A DNA stretch of 46,951 bases, taken from assembly GCA_938010425.1 (NCBI GenBank), contig CALLUO010000066.1, positions 1-46,951 on the forward strand, in the 5' to 3' direction. Both the position numbers and the translations under genes were made by a program. Under the pieces are notes generated by a model, which was not told the DNA's origin, made no database searches, and worked only from the letters and a program-made list of their open reading frames with translations. This stretch comes from an uncultured Elioraea sp. GTDB lineage: Bacteria; Pseudomonadota; Alphaproteobacteria; Acetobacterales; Acetobacteraceae. Within the stretch, counting starts at the first letter, position 1, and each line of letters opens with the position of its first letter. Shown piece by piece: positions 1 to 8,776 of this stretch.

Positions 1-23
1 TTTGGTTGAGGAAGGCTAAGCTG

Positions 24-47
24 CTGCGACGGTCATTCCCGTCGCAG
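24..47. terminator. Perfect 9-bp hairpin downstream of mmcB
   Basis: CTGCGACGG (24-32) and CCGTCGCAG (39-47) are perfect inverted repeats around a 6-nt loop. The hairpin lies about 45 bp past the mmcB stop and could end the pst-pho-mmcB transcript. No T-run follows on either strand, so a simple intrinsic terminator is not certain. Confidence 0.35.
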
Positions 48-91
48 GCGCTTCAGACTGTGCATCAGGCGTGCCAAGCCTGCGCAAAGGC

Positions 92-565
92 TCAAGCCAC
101 CCCGGGTGACGCTGGCCGAGCGTGATCGAGAACGGCCTCAAGCCGCGCCGCAGCCAGTCGTGCAAATTTTCCGATCATCGCTTTTCGCCGCGCTGCAGCA
201 AGGGGCAGCAGGGCAGGCGCACGCAGCAACTCTCCCCCGTCGCGGTCGACCACAGCAACACCCATACTTTCGGGAATGATCGAGGGGGGAAAGCCGACCG
301 GAACCGCAAAGACGAGCCCGTCGCAAAACGCGAGGTAACCCGTCCATTTGCGATCGCGGCGGAAGTCTGTGACCCCCGACTTGACTTCGACAATGGTCAG
401 CCGGTCGTCGGCCGATAGCGCAACCAAATCGGCCCGTCCGCCGTTCGGCAACGGCACCTCACGCAGCACAGCATGGCCCAGAGCGCAGAAGAGACGCGCC
501 GCCCCTTGCATCAGTTCGGCGGTTCCCTGCTGGGGGGCAGATAACTCTGCCGTTGCAAGCCTCAT
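92..565 (-). CDS. mmcB: MmcB family DNA repair protein (putative nuclease)
   Basis: This small soluble protein matches the alphaproteobacterial MmcB family, DNA-repair proteins with a PD-(D/E)XK nuclease-like core known from the Caulobacter SOS response. Counting from an upstream GTG at 592, the core reads GGRADLVAL, then IVEVKSGVTDFRRDRKW, giving candidate catalytic residues D55, E69 and K71. Length (about 160 residues) is normal for the family. I chose the ATG at 565, which has GAGG just upstream; the GTG at 592 would add nine residues and lacks a ribosome-binding site. It follows phoB on the same strand after a short gap, so it may be read through from the pho operon. Family assignment is firm; nuclease activity is inferred from the motif. 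Confidence 0.85.
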   Translation of the reverse strand: MRLATAELSAPQQGTAELMQGAARLFCALGHAVLREVPLPNGGRADLVALSADDRLTIVEVKSGVTDFRRDRKWTGYLAFCDGLVFAVPVGFPPSIIPESMGVAVVDRDGGELLRAPALLPLAAARRKAMIGKFARLAAARLEAVLDHARPASPGVA

Positions 566-618
566 CGCCTCATGATGACCAGAGGTCACCACGGCGGGAA
601 AGGCTGTGCGAACGATGT

Positions 619-1317
619 CTACCCGTTGGCTTCGACGTCGAGCGCATAGCCTGCCGCGCGCACTGTGCGGACGACATCCGCCTCGTCCGGTCCGTTCAGG
701 CTCTTGCGCAGGCGGCGAATGTGTACGTCCACCGTACGCGGCTCAACATGAATGTCTGGCCCCCATACGGCATCAAGCAGTTCCTCGCGCGAGAAGACGC
801 GGCCTGGATGCTGCATAAAAAACTCGAGAAGGCGAAACTCCGTCGGCCCGAGATGCACATTGCGTCCATTACGCGTGACGCGATGCGCGGCGAGATCGAG
901 CACAATGTCGTGGAACTTCAGCGTACCTTTGGATGGCGTGGCGCCGGAACGCCGAAGCAGCGCCCTGATGCGCGCCACCAGGTTGTCGATGCTGAACGGC
1001 TTGGTGATGTAGTCATCGGCCCCGGTGTTGAGGGCGCGCACGGAGTCCGCTTCTTCTGCCCTGGCGGTGACCATGATCACCGGCAGGTCCCGTGTACCTG
1101 GCCGGCGGCGGATCTGACGGCAAACCTCAATACCTGAGATTGCTGGCAGCATCCAATCCAGCAAGACAAGATCCGGCCGCGTCTCAGAGATCTTGGTGAT
1201 CGCCTCCTGTCCGTCCGCTGCTTCGTCCACCCGAAATCCTTGCCGTTCCAGGTTGTAGCGCAGCATGGTGACGAGCGGTGCCTCGTCCTCAACGATCAGG
1301 ATCAGTGGTTTCAGCAT
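619..1317 (-). CDS. phoB: Phosphate regulon response regulator PhoB
   Basis: OmpR/PhoB-family response regulator of 232 residues that activates phosphate-starvation genes by binding Pho boxes. The receiver domain (about 1-120) has the acidic pocket E10/D11, phosphoacceptor D54 in LVLLDWMLP, T84 and K106. The winged-helix output domain (about 135-229) includes GRVFSREELLDAVWG and RTVDVHIRRLRKSL, typical of PhoB. I used the ATG at 1317 because GGAG lies about 11 nt upstream; an ATG at 1347 would overlap the phoU stop. It is the last pho gene of pstSCAB-phoU-phoB. The partner kinase PhoR is not in this window. Candidate targets inside the window are the Pho-box-like elements at 8589-8606 and 8697-8725. 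Confidence 0.95.
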   Translation of the reverse strand: MLKPLILIVEDEAPLVTMLRYNLERQGFRVDEAADGQEAITKISETRPDLVLLDWMLPAISGIEVCRQIRRRPGTRDLPVIMVTARAEEADSVRALNTGADDYITKPFSIDNLVARIRALLRRSGATPSKGTLKFHDIVLDLAAHRVTRNGRNVHLGPTEFRLLEFFMQHPGRVFSREELLDAVWGPDIHVEPRTVDVHIRRLRKSLNGPDEADVVRTVRAAGYALDVEANG

Positions 1318-1343
1318 TTCTCGAGCTTCTCCAGCCCGCGCGC

Positions 1344-2060
1344 TCAAACTCCCGCTGGCGGCTCAACAATGGCGAACGGACTTTCGTCTCGCTTCGGCCG
1401 GTCCTTCATCAAATCTTCGCCTAGTTCAATGAAGCGAACCGTTTCGGCGACGTTGGTGGCATGGTCGCCGATCCGTTCAACGTTTTTGGCGATGAAGAGA
1501 AGGTGCGTGCACGGTGTGATATTGCGCGGGTCCTCCATCATATAGGTGAGTAGGCTGCGAAAGACCGCATTGTAGGCCTCATCAACGTGCTCATCACGCT
1601 CCCAGACTGAATGCGCCTTGTCTACGTCATGCGTGGCGAAGGCATCGAGCGTGTCTTTTAACATCTCCTGCACAATCCTGCTCATACGCTGAATCGGGCC
1701 AACGCTGATCGGTGGCGGGACCTGCGCAAGAACAATGGTCCGCTTGGCAATGTTGGAGGCGTAGTCGCCGATTCGTTCGAGATCCAGCGCCATGCGAATA
1801 GCGCCGACCACGAGGCGAAGATCGGAAGCCATCGGCTGGCGCAGCGCCAGCAACTTGACAGCCTGGTCTTCCGCAGCGCGGCACAGGGAATCCAGTTCGA
1901 CATCACGCTGCACAATATGCGTCGCCATGTCAGCATCAAGCTTGACAAGGGCGTTGATCGCCTCGGTCAGCGCTTTCTCGGCAATACCGCCAAGCCTAAG
2001 CAAGGTGTCGCGCAGCCGCTCCAGCGCTTCGTCGAAGGATTTTACCGTGTGATCGGCCAT
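1344..2060 (-). CDS. phoU: Phosphate signalling complex protein PhoU
   Basis: Cytosolic all-helical adaptor that links the PstSCAB transporter to PhoR and keeps the Pho response off when phosphate is plentiful. The 238-residue protein has two PhoU repeats, each with the metal-binding helix signature: LERIGDYASNIAKR in the first and VERIGDHATNVAETV in the second. The start at 2060 (MADHTVKSFDEAL) is preceded by AGGAG at a good distance; the longer open frame upstream runs into pstB and is a shadow. It sits between pstB and phoB, the standard position. Confidence 0.95.
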   Translation of the reverse strand: MADHTVKSFDEALERLRDTLLRLGGIAEKALTEAINALVKLDADMATHIVQRDVELDSLCRAAEDQAVKLLALRQPMASDLRLVVGAIRMALDLERIGDYASNIAKRTIVLAQVPPPISVGPIQRMSRIVQEMLKDTLDAFATHDVDKAHSVWERDEHVDEAYNAVFRSLLTYMMEDPRNITPCTHLLFIAKNVERIGDHATNVAETVRFIELGEDLMKDRPKRDESPFAIVEPPAGV

Positions 2061-2077
2061 TCCTGTTCTCCTGCTGG

Positions 2078-2905
2078 TCAGCCGAAGCGTCCGGTGATGT
2101 AGTCCTGCGTCCTGGGCGATTTGGGCTTCGTGAAGATCGTGTCGGTATCCCCGTATTCGACCAGGCGTCCGAGATACATGAACGCCGTATTGTCGGAGAC
2201 GCGGGCTGCTTGTTGCATATTGTGCGTCACGATCACGATGGTAAATTGACCACGCAGTTCGTCGATCAGTTCCTCGATTTTCGCAGTTGCGATCGGGTCG
2301 AGCGCTGAGCACGGCTCGTCCATCAACAGCACTTCCGGGCTGCCCGCAATCGCGCGCGCAATACACAGCCTCTGCTGCTGGCCACCGGAGAGCCCGAGGG
2401 CATTCTCATGCAGGCGATCCTTTACCTCGTCCCAGAGCGCCGCTCCGCGCAGGCTTCGTTCGACAGTTTCCTGGACAAAAGCCTTATCACGCACGCCATC
2501 CACTCGCAGCGGGTAGGCCACATTTTCAAAAATGGACATCGGAAATGGGTTTGGCTTCTGGAAAACCATGCCCATGCGTTTGCGTATGGCAATGACATCT
2601 GCACCTGGAGCGTAAATGTCTTCCCCCTCCACTTTAATGGTACCCGAAATGCGGAGGCCATCGATCAGGTCGTTCATCCGATTGAGCGATCTCAGCAGCG
2701 TCGACTTGCCGCAGCCGGAAGGCCCAATCAGCGCCGTGACCAAACCGGCCTGGATCGAGAGCGTATTGTCGAATAAAGCCTGTTTGCTCCCGTACCAGAG
2801 ATTAAAGTTCAGAATTTCGACGGCTTCACCGCGACCACCAACTCGAACATGATATTCGGTCGGCGGAAACTCTTCCGCAGGAGAAGCAAGCATCGTGTCC
2901 GGCAT
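2078..2905 (-). CDS. pstB: Phosphate ABC transporter ATPase PstB
   Basis: ATP-hydrolysing subunit of the high-affinity phosphate importer, working as a dimer on the cytoplasmic face of PstC-PstA. In 275 residues it shows Walker [10 protein letters not shown] (61-69), Q-loop [16 protein letters not shown], the LSGGQ signature (172-176), Walker B VLLMDEP (192-198) and switch His228 in VTHNMQQA. The spacing between Walker A and the signature, and the PNPFPMSI segment, are specific to PstB. The ATG at 2905 follows an AGAGGGG ribosome-binding site. About the first 28 residues precede the ATPase fold as a short extension. Confidence 0.96.
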   Translation of the reverse strand: MPDTMLASPAEEFPPTEYHVRVGGRGEAVEILNFNLWYGSKQALFDNTLSIQAGLVTALIGPSGCGKSTLLRSLNRMNDLIDGLRISGTIKVEGEDIYAPGADVIAIRKRMGMVFQKPNPFPMSIFENVAYPLRVDGVRDKAFVQETVERSLRGAALWDEVKDRLHENALGLSGGQQQRLCIARAIAGSPEVLLMDEPCSALDPIATAKIEELIDELRGQFTIVIVTHNMQQAARVSDNTAFMYLGRLVEYGDTDTIFTKPKSPRTQDYITGRFG

Positions 2906-2938
2906 GGTTTGTTCCCCTCTTGCCCGCCTTTGCTCGCA

Positions 2939-4735
2939 CTAGAACTGGCTGCCGGCGAATTTCCGCTTCAATCGGTTCCTGATCGTGATCGCCGTCAAGT
3001 TCATAACAAGGATAAGGAAGATCAGCAGCAGCGTTGTGGTGTACACCATCGGTTTCCCGGCTTCAGAGTTGCGGCTCTGGAACCCCACATCGAAGATGTG
3101 AAAGCCCAAATGCATGAAGCTGCGCTCGAGGTGGATAAAGGGAAAGAACCCATCGATCGGTAACTCAGGTGCCAGCTTCACCACACCAACGAGCATCAGC
3201 GGTGCTACTTCACCAGCACCACGCGCCATAGCGAGAATCACTCCGGTCATGATCCCAGGCAAAGCGCGCGGCAGAACGATGTAGCGGATAGTCTGCCACT
3301 TGGACGCGCCGCACGCGAGAGAGCCCTCGCGCATAGAGCGAGGAACTGCTGCCAGAGCCTCCTCTGACGCGACAATGACCACGGGCACGGTGAGCAGGGC
3401 CAAGGTGAGCGAAGCCCACAGAAGACCGCCAGTTCCGAAGGTTGGGCTCGGCAGCTTCTCTGGGAAGAACACCGCGTCGATTGATCCGCCAACAGTATAC
3501 GCAAAGAACCCTACACCGAACACGCCGTAAACAATCGATGGCACGCCGGCGAGATTATTGACGGAGACGCGCACAGCCGACACGAGCCTCCCCTGCTTCG
3601 CGTATTCCCGCAAATAGATTGCAGTGATAACGCCGAAAGGCGTAACAAAAATCACAAGCAGAAGCGTGAGGGCAACGGTTCCGAACAGCGCCGGCAGAAT
3701 TCCCCCTTCCGTATTGGCCTCACGTGGCTCGTCCGTCAAAAACTCAAGCCAGCGCGACCCATATATGCCGAGTTTCTGAAAGAAAGTTAGATCATTCGCC
3801 GGATAGAAGCGAACGATGGTGCCGAGCGGCTGAACCCGTTCCCGTCCGCCGATTTCCACCAACGTGACCGTTTCCGCCTCATGCTCGCGCATGAGGGCTT
3901 GCGCGCGCGCGGACAATTCCTCGAATTGCCGCTGATAGAACGCTTCGCGTTCGACGAACCGCGCACGCGCAGCCTCAAGCTCGCGGCTGCCTTCCGGATA
4001 CCGTAGCGCAGCCCTACGCAGACGAAGCCGTTCACTTTCGAGGTGGTGGTTGACCTCGCCGATCTCGACGCGCTGGATTGACCGGATCTGCAGAAAACGG
4101 TCGCGCGCGACGCGGTGCGCCTGCCGAACCTCGTCGGCCCAAGGATCGGTGACAGGAACCGTACGACCATCGCGGACAAACGAAGCGATCCGCCCAACGA
4201 ACACGCCCCATTCCTGCCGCTCGAACAACACCATATCACGCGGAAACTCCTTGGAACGCGCCTGGAAATCGGCCACCCAGCGGAAGTCATCGCCGTAGAG
4301 ATCGAAATTGCCAGTCCGGTAGAGGGTACGACTCGCATAGCCGCCATTGGCTGCAATCTCGGCCTGCGTCTCCGGTGGCAGCGTGGCCAGCACCTCCTGA
4401 CCAACGCGGAACGTTGCCGTCCGTGAAGGTTCTCCCGCCACAAGGGAACCATCCGTCAGCGTGACAACGGCAATCGGCTTAGGCCAAAACGTCGCCAAAC
4501 CATTCCAAAGTACCAGCAACACGAGAGAGAGGATCATCACAATCGCAATGCACAGCGCACCGCCGAGCAACCAAAGATTCGGCTGCCCCTCAGCTTTTAA
4601 ATCGAGAAGGCGGGTTTTACCTCCAAGCAGACGCGGCTGCGGGTGGCCCTCGCCACGCGAAGGAAAGGTACCGGCACGCCCGGTCGAAGCCGTCTCCGGA
4701 GAAGAAATCGCATCCATCGCCATGTCACCACCCAT
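2939..4735 (-). CDS. pstA: Phosphate ABC transporter permease PstA, long form with periplasmic coiled-coil insert
   Basis: Inner-membrane permease subunit pairing with PstC. At 598 residues it is about twice the E. coli PstA length. A cytoplasmic tail (1-52) leads to TM1 (about 53-80); an extracytoplasmic insert (about 85-335) follows, then the ABC permease core from about 345. The cytoplasmic EAA loop, which docks PstB, lies near 458-494 (EEALAAVPRSMREGSLACGA). The insert has a charged, heptad-like stretch at about 203-290, a likely coiled coil. Long PstA proteins occur in other proteobacteria, so this is a known variant. Three ATG codons (4735, 4723, 4717) compete as start; I kept the first. 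It lies 12 bp after pstC. Confidence 0.92.
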   Translation of the reverse strand: MGGDMAMDAISSPETASTGRAGTFPSRGEGHPQPRLLGGKTRLLDLKAEGQPNLWLLGGALCIAIVMILSLVLLVLWNGLATFWPKPIAVVTLTDGSLVAGEPSRTATFRVGQEVLATLPPETQAEIAANGGYASRTLYRTGNFDLYGDDFRWVADFQARSKEFPRDMVLFERQEWGVFVGRIASFVRDGRTVPVTDPWADEVRQAHRVARDRFLQIRSIQRVEIGEVNHHLESERLRLRRAALRYPEGSRELEAARARFVEREAFYQRQFEELSARAQALMREHEAETVTLVEIGGRERVQPLGTIVRFYPANDLTFFQKLGIYGSRWLEFLTDEPREANTEGGILPALFGTVALTLLLVIFVTPFGVITAIYLREYAKQGRLVSAVRVSVNNLAGVPSIVYGVFGVGFFAYTVGGSIDAVFFPEKLPSPTFGTGGLLWASLTLALLTVPVVIVASEEALAAVPRSMREGSLACGASKWQTIRYIVLPRALPGIMTGVILAMARGAGEVAPLMLVGVVKLAPELPIDGFFPFIHLERSFMHLGFHIFDVGFQSRNSEAGKPMVYTTTLLLIFLILVMNLTAITIRNRLKRKFAGSQF

Positions 4736-4747
4736 CTGCCAATCTTT

Positions 4748-7363
4748 TCAGAGGCTTGCAGCCCGTCGGCGGAAGCGCTGCCGCACCAACTCCGCCAAGG
4801 TGTTGATGACAAACGTCATCGCAAAGAGGGTGAGCGCAGCAAGGAAGAGCGTCCGATACAGCGTGCCATCCTTCACCGCCTCAGGCAGTTCAACCGCAAT
4901 GTTAGCCGACAACGTGCGGAGACCGTTGAAAATATTCCACTCCATGATTGGGGTGTTTCCGGCCGCCATCACGACAATCATCGTCTCGCCGACGGCACGG
5001 CCCATGCCGATCATGATTGCGGCAAACACCCCACTGAAGGCTGTCGGTAAAATGATGCGCATCGCCGTCTGCCACGGCGTCGCTCCGCATGCGAGAGACG
5101 CGCCGCGCAAATGTTCTGGCACACCATTCAGCGCGTCCTCGGCGATTGTGTAAATGTTGGGAATGACGGCAAATCCCATGATGAAGCCCACAACGAGCGT
5201 GTTTCGCTGCACATACGTATCGACGAGGCTGCCTCGGGGGTCGTAGCCGAGCTCGGTCAGCGCAAGAGCGACCACAAAGGCAATCAGAACGGCAAGAGCC
5301 AGACTGAACGCCCATCGCCCAAAAGCAACGCCCCCAGCGCGCACCCGTTCGGTCGCGCCGATCGCACTGTCGAGCCAATCGTCAACAAACCGAGACCGCA
5401 GCCAAAGGACGAGCAACAGGGCGAGCGGTGTCAGCAACGCGGTGGTGAAACCAAGCGGTCCTCCCTTCGTCCCGTCTAGCCACGCCTTAATATCACCAGC
5501 GAAGATCAGCGCCTCCACACCATCCGCCAACAGAAGCGCGACTTGTACGCCGAGATACAGAACAACCAAAATCACCAACAATTTCGGTATACCCTCAAGT
5601 CGAAGCATAAAACTCCGAGGAAGCATTTGCCAGATAAAGGCTGCAGCTAGAAGGGCAAGCGGAATGCAGAAAAAGACCAACAACACTGCCGTTACCCAAT
5701 CCTCAACCCAAGGTGCAAGAATGAGAGCAGCGATAAAGCCAAGCACAACTGTCGGTAGCGCCTCCATCATCTCAATGGCAGGCTTGACCACCGCGCGTAC
5801 ACGGCGATGCAAAAATTCGCTTGAGTAAATCGCTGCGCCAATGGCGAGCGGAACCGCGAACAACATCGCGTAAAGGGTTGCCTTCCACGTTCCGAAAATC
5901 AGCGGCACCAGGCTGAGCTTCGGCTCAAAGTTATCTGACCCCGAAGAGGACTGCCAGGTGAACGTCGGCTCTGGATATCCCTCGTACCAGACACGACCAA
6001 ACAGCGTATGCAACGTGGTTTCGGGATGAGGCGCTGAAATCGTCCAGTAAGTTGCCTTCCCTGTATTGGTCAAGGCGATGATCGCATCTTCACGCGGGGA
6101 CAGCACCAACCCTTCATACCCACCAACGACGTCAGATTTCGCGAGCCGCAAAAGCACACGTTCTGAAGTACGGTGGCGAAGCCAAACATTGCCGCCCACA
6201 TCGGCTGTAATAAACATCTTGCTTCGCGTTGAGGCGCTCACCGCGCCAACGGACGCCGCGTGCGGCTCAAGCGGACTGACGAGAACAAATTCTGAACCAT
6301 CCGTGCCGCGCGCATTCGGCCGCTCAAGCACAAAAAAGATATCAACCGTACCCTTGGACCCCGTCACGACGAGAGACTGTTCACCGATAAGGAAATACAT
6401 GCCAGTCATCTGTTCGCCACCACGCGTTGCTTGGTAGCGCTCCACCAACTTTGGATTATCGAAATCCCGAGTATCATAGCGATACAGCACACCGTCCACG
6501 GTCCCAACCACCACGGTATCGGCACCCTCCGTGAGAAGGACGGATTTAGGAACAGTTCCCGGAGGCAGCGGCGGCAGTTCTGAGTTGCGAACCACCGTTC
6601 TCATCTGCCGGGTCATCAGGTTCAGACGCCCTTCCGCGCGCGACAGCCGCACCACACCGGCAGCATCGATCGTCACAAACGACCGCACAGGCCGCTCAAC
6701 AGTTCCGCCCACCCGAAGATCGGCGGCGACAATCGGCACGGTCGAAATCCGCTGCCGGTCCTCGAGGACGAGGTCAACGGTGACAACCCGAACCTGATCT
6801 CCAGGAATGCGGGAAAAAACTTGGCGCCCGTCCGTTACGTCGCGCGCATCGAGCTGCCGGGCACCGGAGGGAATGACCGTAGCGTCGCGAATAACAGCGG
6901 AAATATCAAAGCGACCAAAGCGCACCGACCCATCGGCAAACCCAAACAGCACCTGGTCACGGCGCAGCGTCCGCGCAAAACTGGTGACCTCGCCGCCAAA
7001 ATCGAACTTATCCTCCGCCAACATGCTGCCCGTTGGCGCATGCACGCGCACCAAACGACCATCCTTCTGCAGGGCAAAGGCTATGGTCAGGTTTTCATCG
7101 ACGTTAATCATCAGCGTCGACGTGCCCGCAGTTCCCATATTATATTCCGAGGAACCCTTCAGCTCGGCCCCGCGGAACAGAGGAAGGGCGACCTGGGCCA
7201 AAAACACCATGATTGCAAAGACGGCGAAAATAACGAGCAGCCCGCCGACACTGATAATGACGTTGGCAGACCGATCAGCGATGATGACTGACCGCCTCGT
7301 CATGCGATTCTGACGACGAATGCCGATACGCTCGGTGACGGGCGGGGCTGTGTCGGGGGGCAT
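4748..7363 (-). CDS. pstC: Phosphate ABC transporter permease PstC, long form with propeller-like periplasmic insert
   Basis: Permease partner of PstA; 871 residues against roughly 320 in E. coli. TM1 spans about 32-60. Residues about 65-485 form an extracytoplasmic insert with recurring blade-like segments: GFADGSVRFGRFD (141-153), VGTVDGVLYRYDTRD (286-300), VTGSKGTVDIFFV (333-345) and TADVGGNVWLRHRTS (386-400). These suggest a beta-propeller. The permease domain follows from about 490, with an EAA loop at 741-777 (AEDALNGVPEHLRGASLACG). The start ATG at 7363 has GGGA upstream. The gap to pstS (97 bp) carries a hairpin. The propeller's role is unknown; contact with PstS or the cell wall is only a guess. 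Confidence 0.92.
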   Translation of the reverse strand: MPPDTAPPVTERIGIRRQNRMTRRSVIIADRSANVIISVGGLLVIFAVFAIMVFLAQVALPLFRGAELKGSSEYNMGTAGTSTLMINVDENLTIAFALQKDGRLVRVHAPTGSMLAEDKFDFGGEVTSFARTLRRDQVLFGFADGSVRFGRFDISAVIRDATVIPSGARQLDARDVTDGRQVFSRIPGDQVRVVTVDLVLEDRQRISTVPIVAADLRVGGTVERPVRSFVTIDAAGVVRLSRAEGRLNLMTRQMRTVVRNSELPPLPPGTVPKSVLLTEGADTVVVGTVDGVLYRYDTRDFDNPKLVERYQATRGGEQMTGMYFLIGEQSLVVTGSKGTVDIFFVLERPNARGTDGSEFVLVSPLEPHAASVGAVSASTRSKMFITADVGGNVWLRHRTSERVLLRLAKSDVVGGYEGLVLSPREDAIIALTNTGKATYWTISAPHPETTLHTLFGRVWYEGYPEPTFTWQSSSGSDNFEPKLSLVPLIFGTWKATLYAMLFAVPLAIGAAIYSSEFLHRRVRAVVKPAIEMMEALPTVVLGFIAALILAPWVEDWVTAVLLVFFCIPLALLAAAFIWQMLPRSFMLRLEGIPKLLVILVVLYLGVQVALLLADGVEALIFAGDIKAWLDGTKGGPLGFTTALLTPLALLLVLWLRSRFVDDWLDSAIGATERVRAGGVAFGRWAFSLALAVLIAFVVALALTELGYDPRGSLVDTYVQRNTLVVGFIMGFAVIPNIYTIAEDALNGVPEHLRGASLACGATPWQTAMRIILPTAFSGVFAAIMIGMGRAVGETMIVVMAAGNTPIMEWNIFNGLRTLSANIAVELPEAVKDGTLYRTLFLAALTLFAMTFVINTLAELVRQRFRRRAASL

Positions 7364-7421
7364 CGATCTCGTCCCTTTCTTGAGTGATCAGGACGCAATC
7401 CGCAGAATGCGAGGCTGTCAC

Positions 7422-7450
7422 AGGGAGCCGGGCAGCGCGCCCAGCTCCCT
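7422..7450 (-). promoter_or_regulatory. Stem-loop in the pstS-pstC intergenic region
   Basis: AGGGAGC (7422-7428) pairs with GCTCCCT (7444-7450), and after one mismatch GGGC (7430-7433) pairs with GCCC (7439-7442), leaving a 5-nt loop. No U-tract follows on the transcribed strand. This fits an mRNA-stabilising or partial-attenuation element that lets the binding protein be made in excess over the permeases, as is common in binding-protein operons. Confidence 0.5.
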
Positions 7451-7460
7451 GCCGATCATG

Positions 7461-8444
7461 TCAGTTTCCGGCGAACGACAAGCCCATGGCCTTCATGTCG
7501 TCTTCGGCAATAGCTCGCGTGATTGGGAAGTAACCGTCCTTGATGGTCGCTTCCTGACCCTGACGGCTAAAGATGAAGCGGATGAACTCACGACGCAGCG
7601 GGTCCATCTGCTGGTTCGGGTTCGCGTTGGTGTAGACATAAAGGAAGCGCGCGAGAGGATAGTCGCCGGAGACCGCGTTCTCGACCGTCGCGTCGTAGCA
7701 GGTTTCGCCCGGCTTTGAAGCAAGCGGCACAGCGCGCACATCGGCCGTCTTGTAGCCAATGCCGGAGTAGCCGATGGCGAACCGGTCAGACGCCACACCT
7801 TGCACGACCGTTGACGAGCCAGGCTGTTCCTTCACCTGGTCCTTGTAGTCGCCGCGGAAAAGCGCAACTTCTTTGAAGTACCCGTAAGTGCCGGACGCCG
7901 AGTTACGACCGTAGAGGCTGATCGGACGGTTTGCCCACTCCCCGGTCAAGCCGAGCTGGCCCCAGGTGGTGATGTCAGTCGGATGGCCGCCGCGACGCGT
8001 CTTGGAAAAGATTGCGTCCACCTGCTGCATGGTCAGGCACCGGATCGGGTTGTCCTTGTGCACATAGACCGCAAGCGAGTCGATCGCACCGCGGATGACA
8101 GCCGGCGGATAGCCGAAGCGCTGCTGAAACGCGTCGCGCTCCCGCTGGTTCATCTCACGGCTCATCGGACCAAACTGCGCCGTCCCCGCGACCAGAGCCG
8201 GTGGAGCCGTAGAGCTGCCCTTACCCTCGATCTCGATCCGGACATTCGGGTACATGGCCAGGAAGCCTTCGGCCCACAACGTCATCAGGTTGTTCATGGT
8301 GTCAGAGCCGACAGACTTCAGGCTCCCCGAAATGCCACTGACCGGTGTGTAGTTGGGAAGCTGCGGATCGATCTGGATCGCCTGCGCGAAGGCATGTGAC
8401 GACAGAGCAATAGCCGCAATTCCAGCCAACAGCACTTTTTTCAT
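7461..8444 (-). CDS. pstS: Periplasmic phosphate-binding protein PstS
   Basis: Substrate-binding protein that captures phosphate in the periplasm and delivers it to PstCA. The 327-residue product begins with a clear signal peptide (MKKVLLAGIAAIALSSHAFA, cleavage near residue 20). Phosphate-contact motifs are visible: SVGSDTMNNLM near the N-terminus, SSTAPPALVAG, and NSASGTYGYF in the second lobe. The ATG at 8444 has a near-perfect AAAGGAGGG ribosome-binding site; the longer open frame upstream is not needed. The 5' leader is about 140 nt and begins near the Pho-box-like element at 8589-8606. It is first in the operon. Confidence 0.96.
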   Translation of the reverse strand: MKKVLLAGIAAIALSSHAFAQAIQIDPQLPNYTPVSGISGSLKSVGSDTMNNLMTLWAEGFLAMYPNVRIEIEGKGSSTAPPALVAGTAQFGPMSREMNQRERDAFQQRFGYPPAVIRGAIDSLAVYVHKDNPIRCLTMQQVDAIFSKTRRGGHPTDITTWGQLGLTGEWANRPISLYGRNSASGTYGYFKEVALFRGDYKDQVKEQPGSSTVVQGVASDRFAIGYSGIGYKTADVRAVPLASKPGETCYDATVENAVSGDYPLARFLYVYTNANPNQQMDPLRREFIRFIFSRQGQEATIKDGYFPITRAIAEDDMKAMGLSFAGN

Positions 8445-8588
8445 AAGACCACCCTCCTTTTGTTTGCTGCGCCAAACCGTGCCGAACAGGCGCCAATCGA
8501 CGCATACGATCGACCGGAGGCGCGCCCGATCGACCAAACCATCCGGCAAGATGATAGGGTTGGCGCGAGAAATGGCTGTTTAGGTTCT

Positions 8589-8606
8589 GTGAAACTTTGA
8601 TGAAAC
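8589..8606 (-). promoter_or_regulatory. Pho-box-like element upstream of pstS
   Basis: On the minus strand the site reads GTTTCAT-CAAA-GTTTCAC: two 7-bp direct repeats separated by 4 bp, the exact 7-4-7 geometry of a PhoB site. It lies about 145 bp upstream of the pstS start. The matching -10 is not obvious; TATCAT occurs further downstream than expected. PhoB binding is inferred from geometry and position. Confidence 0.65.
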
Positions 8607-8696
8607 CGTCTTCGCCGCCGAGTCACCGCTGCGTCCCCCCGGGTCAGGCGATATCTGACCAGCGCTCCTCATTTCCCATGGCCAAAGACAGGCACG

Positions 8697-8739
8697 TCTT
8701 CATCGAAATTTCATCGTCGCTGGCACAGCGTTGTATTAA
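8697..8739 (+). promoter_or_regulatory. Second Pho-box-like element and promoter, facing the small exported protein gene
   Basis: The plus strand reads TCTTCAT-CGAA-ATTTCAT (8697-8714), again 7-4-7. After another 4 bp comes GCTGGCA (8719-8725), a weaker third repeat in phase. Eight bases on is TATTAA (8734-8739), well placed as a -10 element if PhoB replaces the -35. The gene at 8777 would have a leader of about 30 nt. This is weaker than the pstS site because the repeats are less uniform. Confidence 0.45.
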
Positions 8740-8776
8740 ATGGCTCTGTGTTGTGTTTTACCGGGAGTTGGGAACA

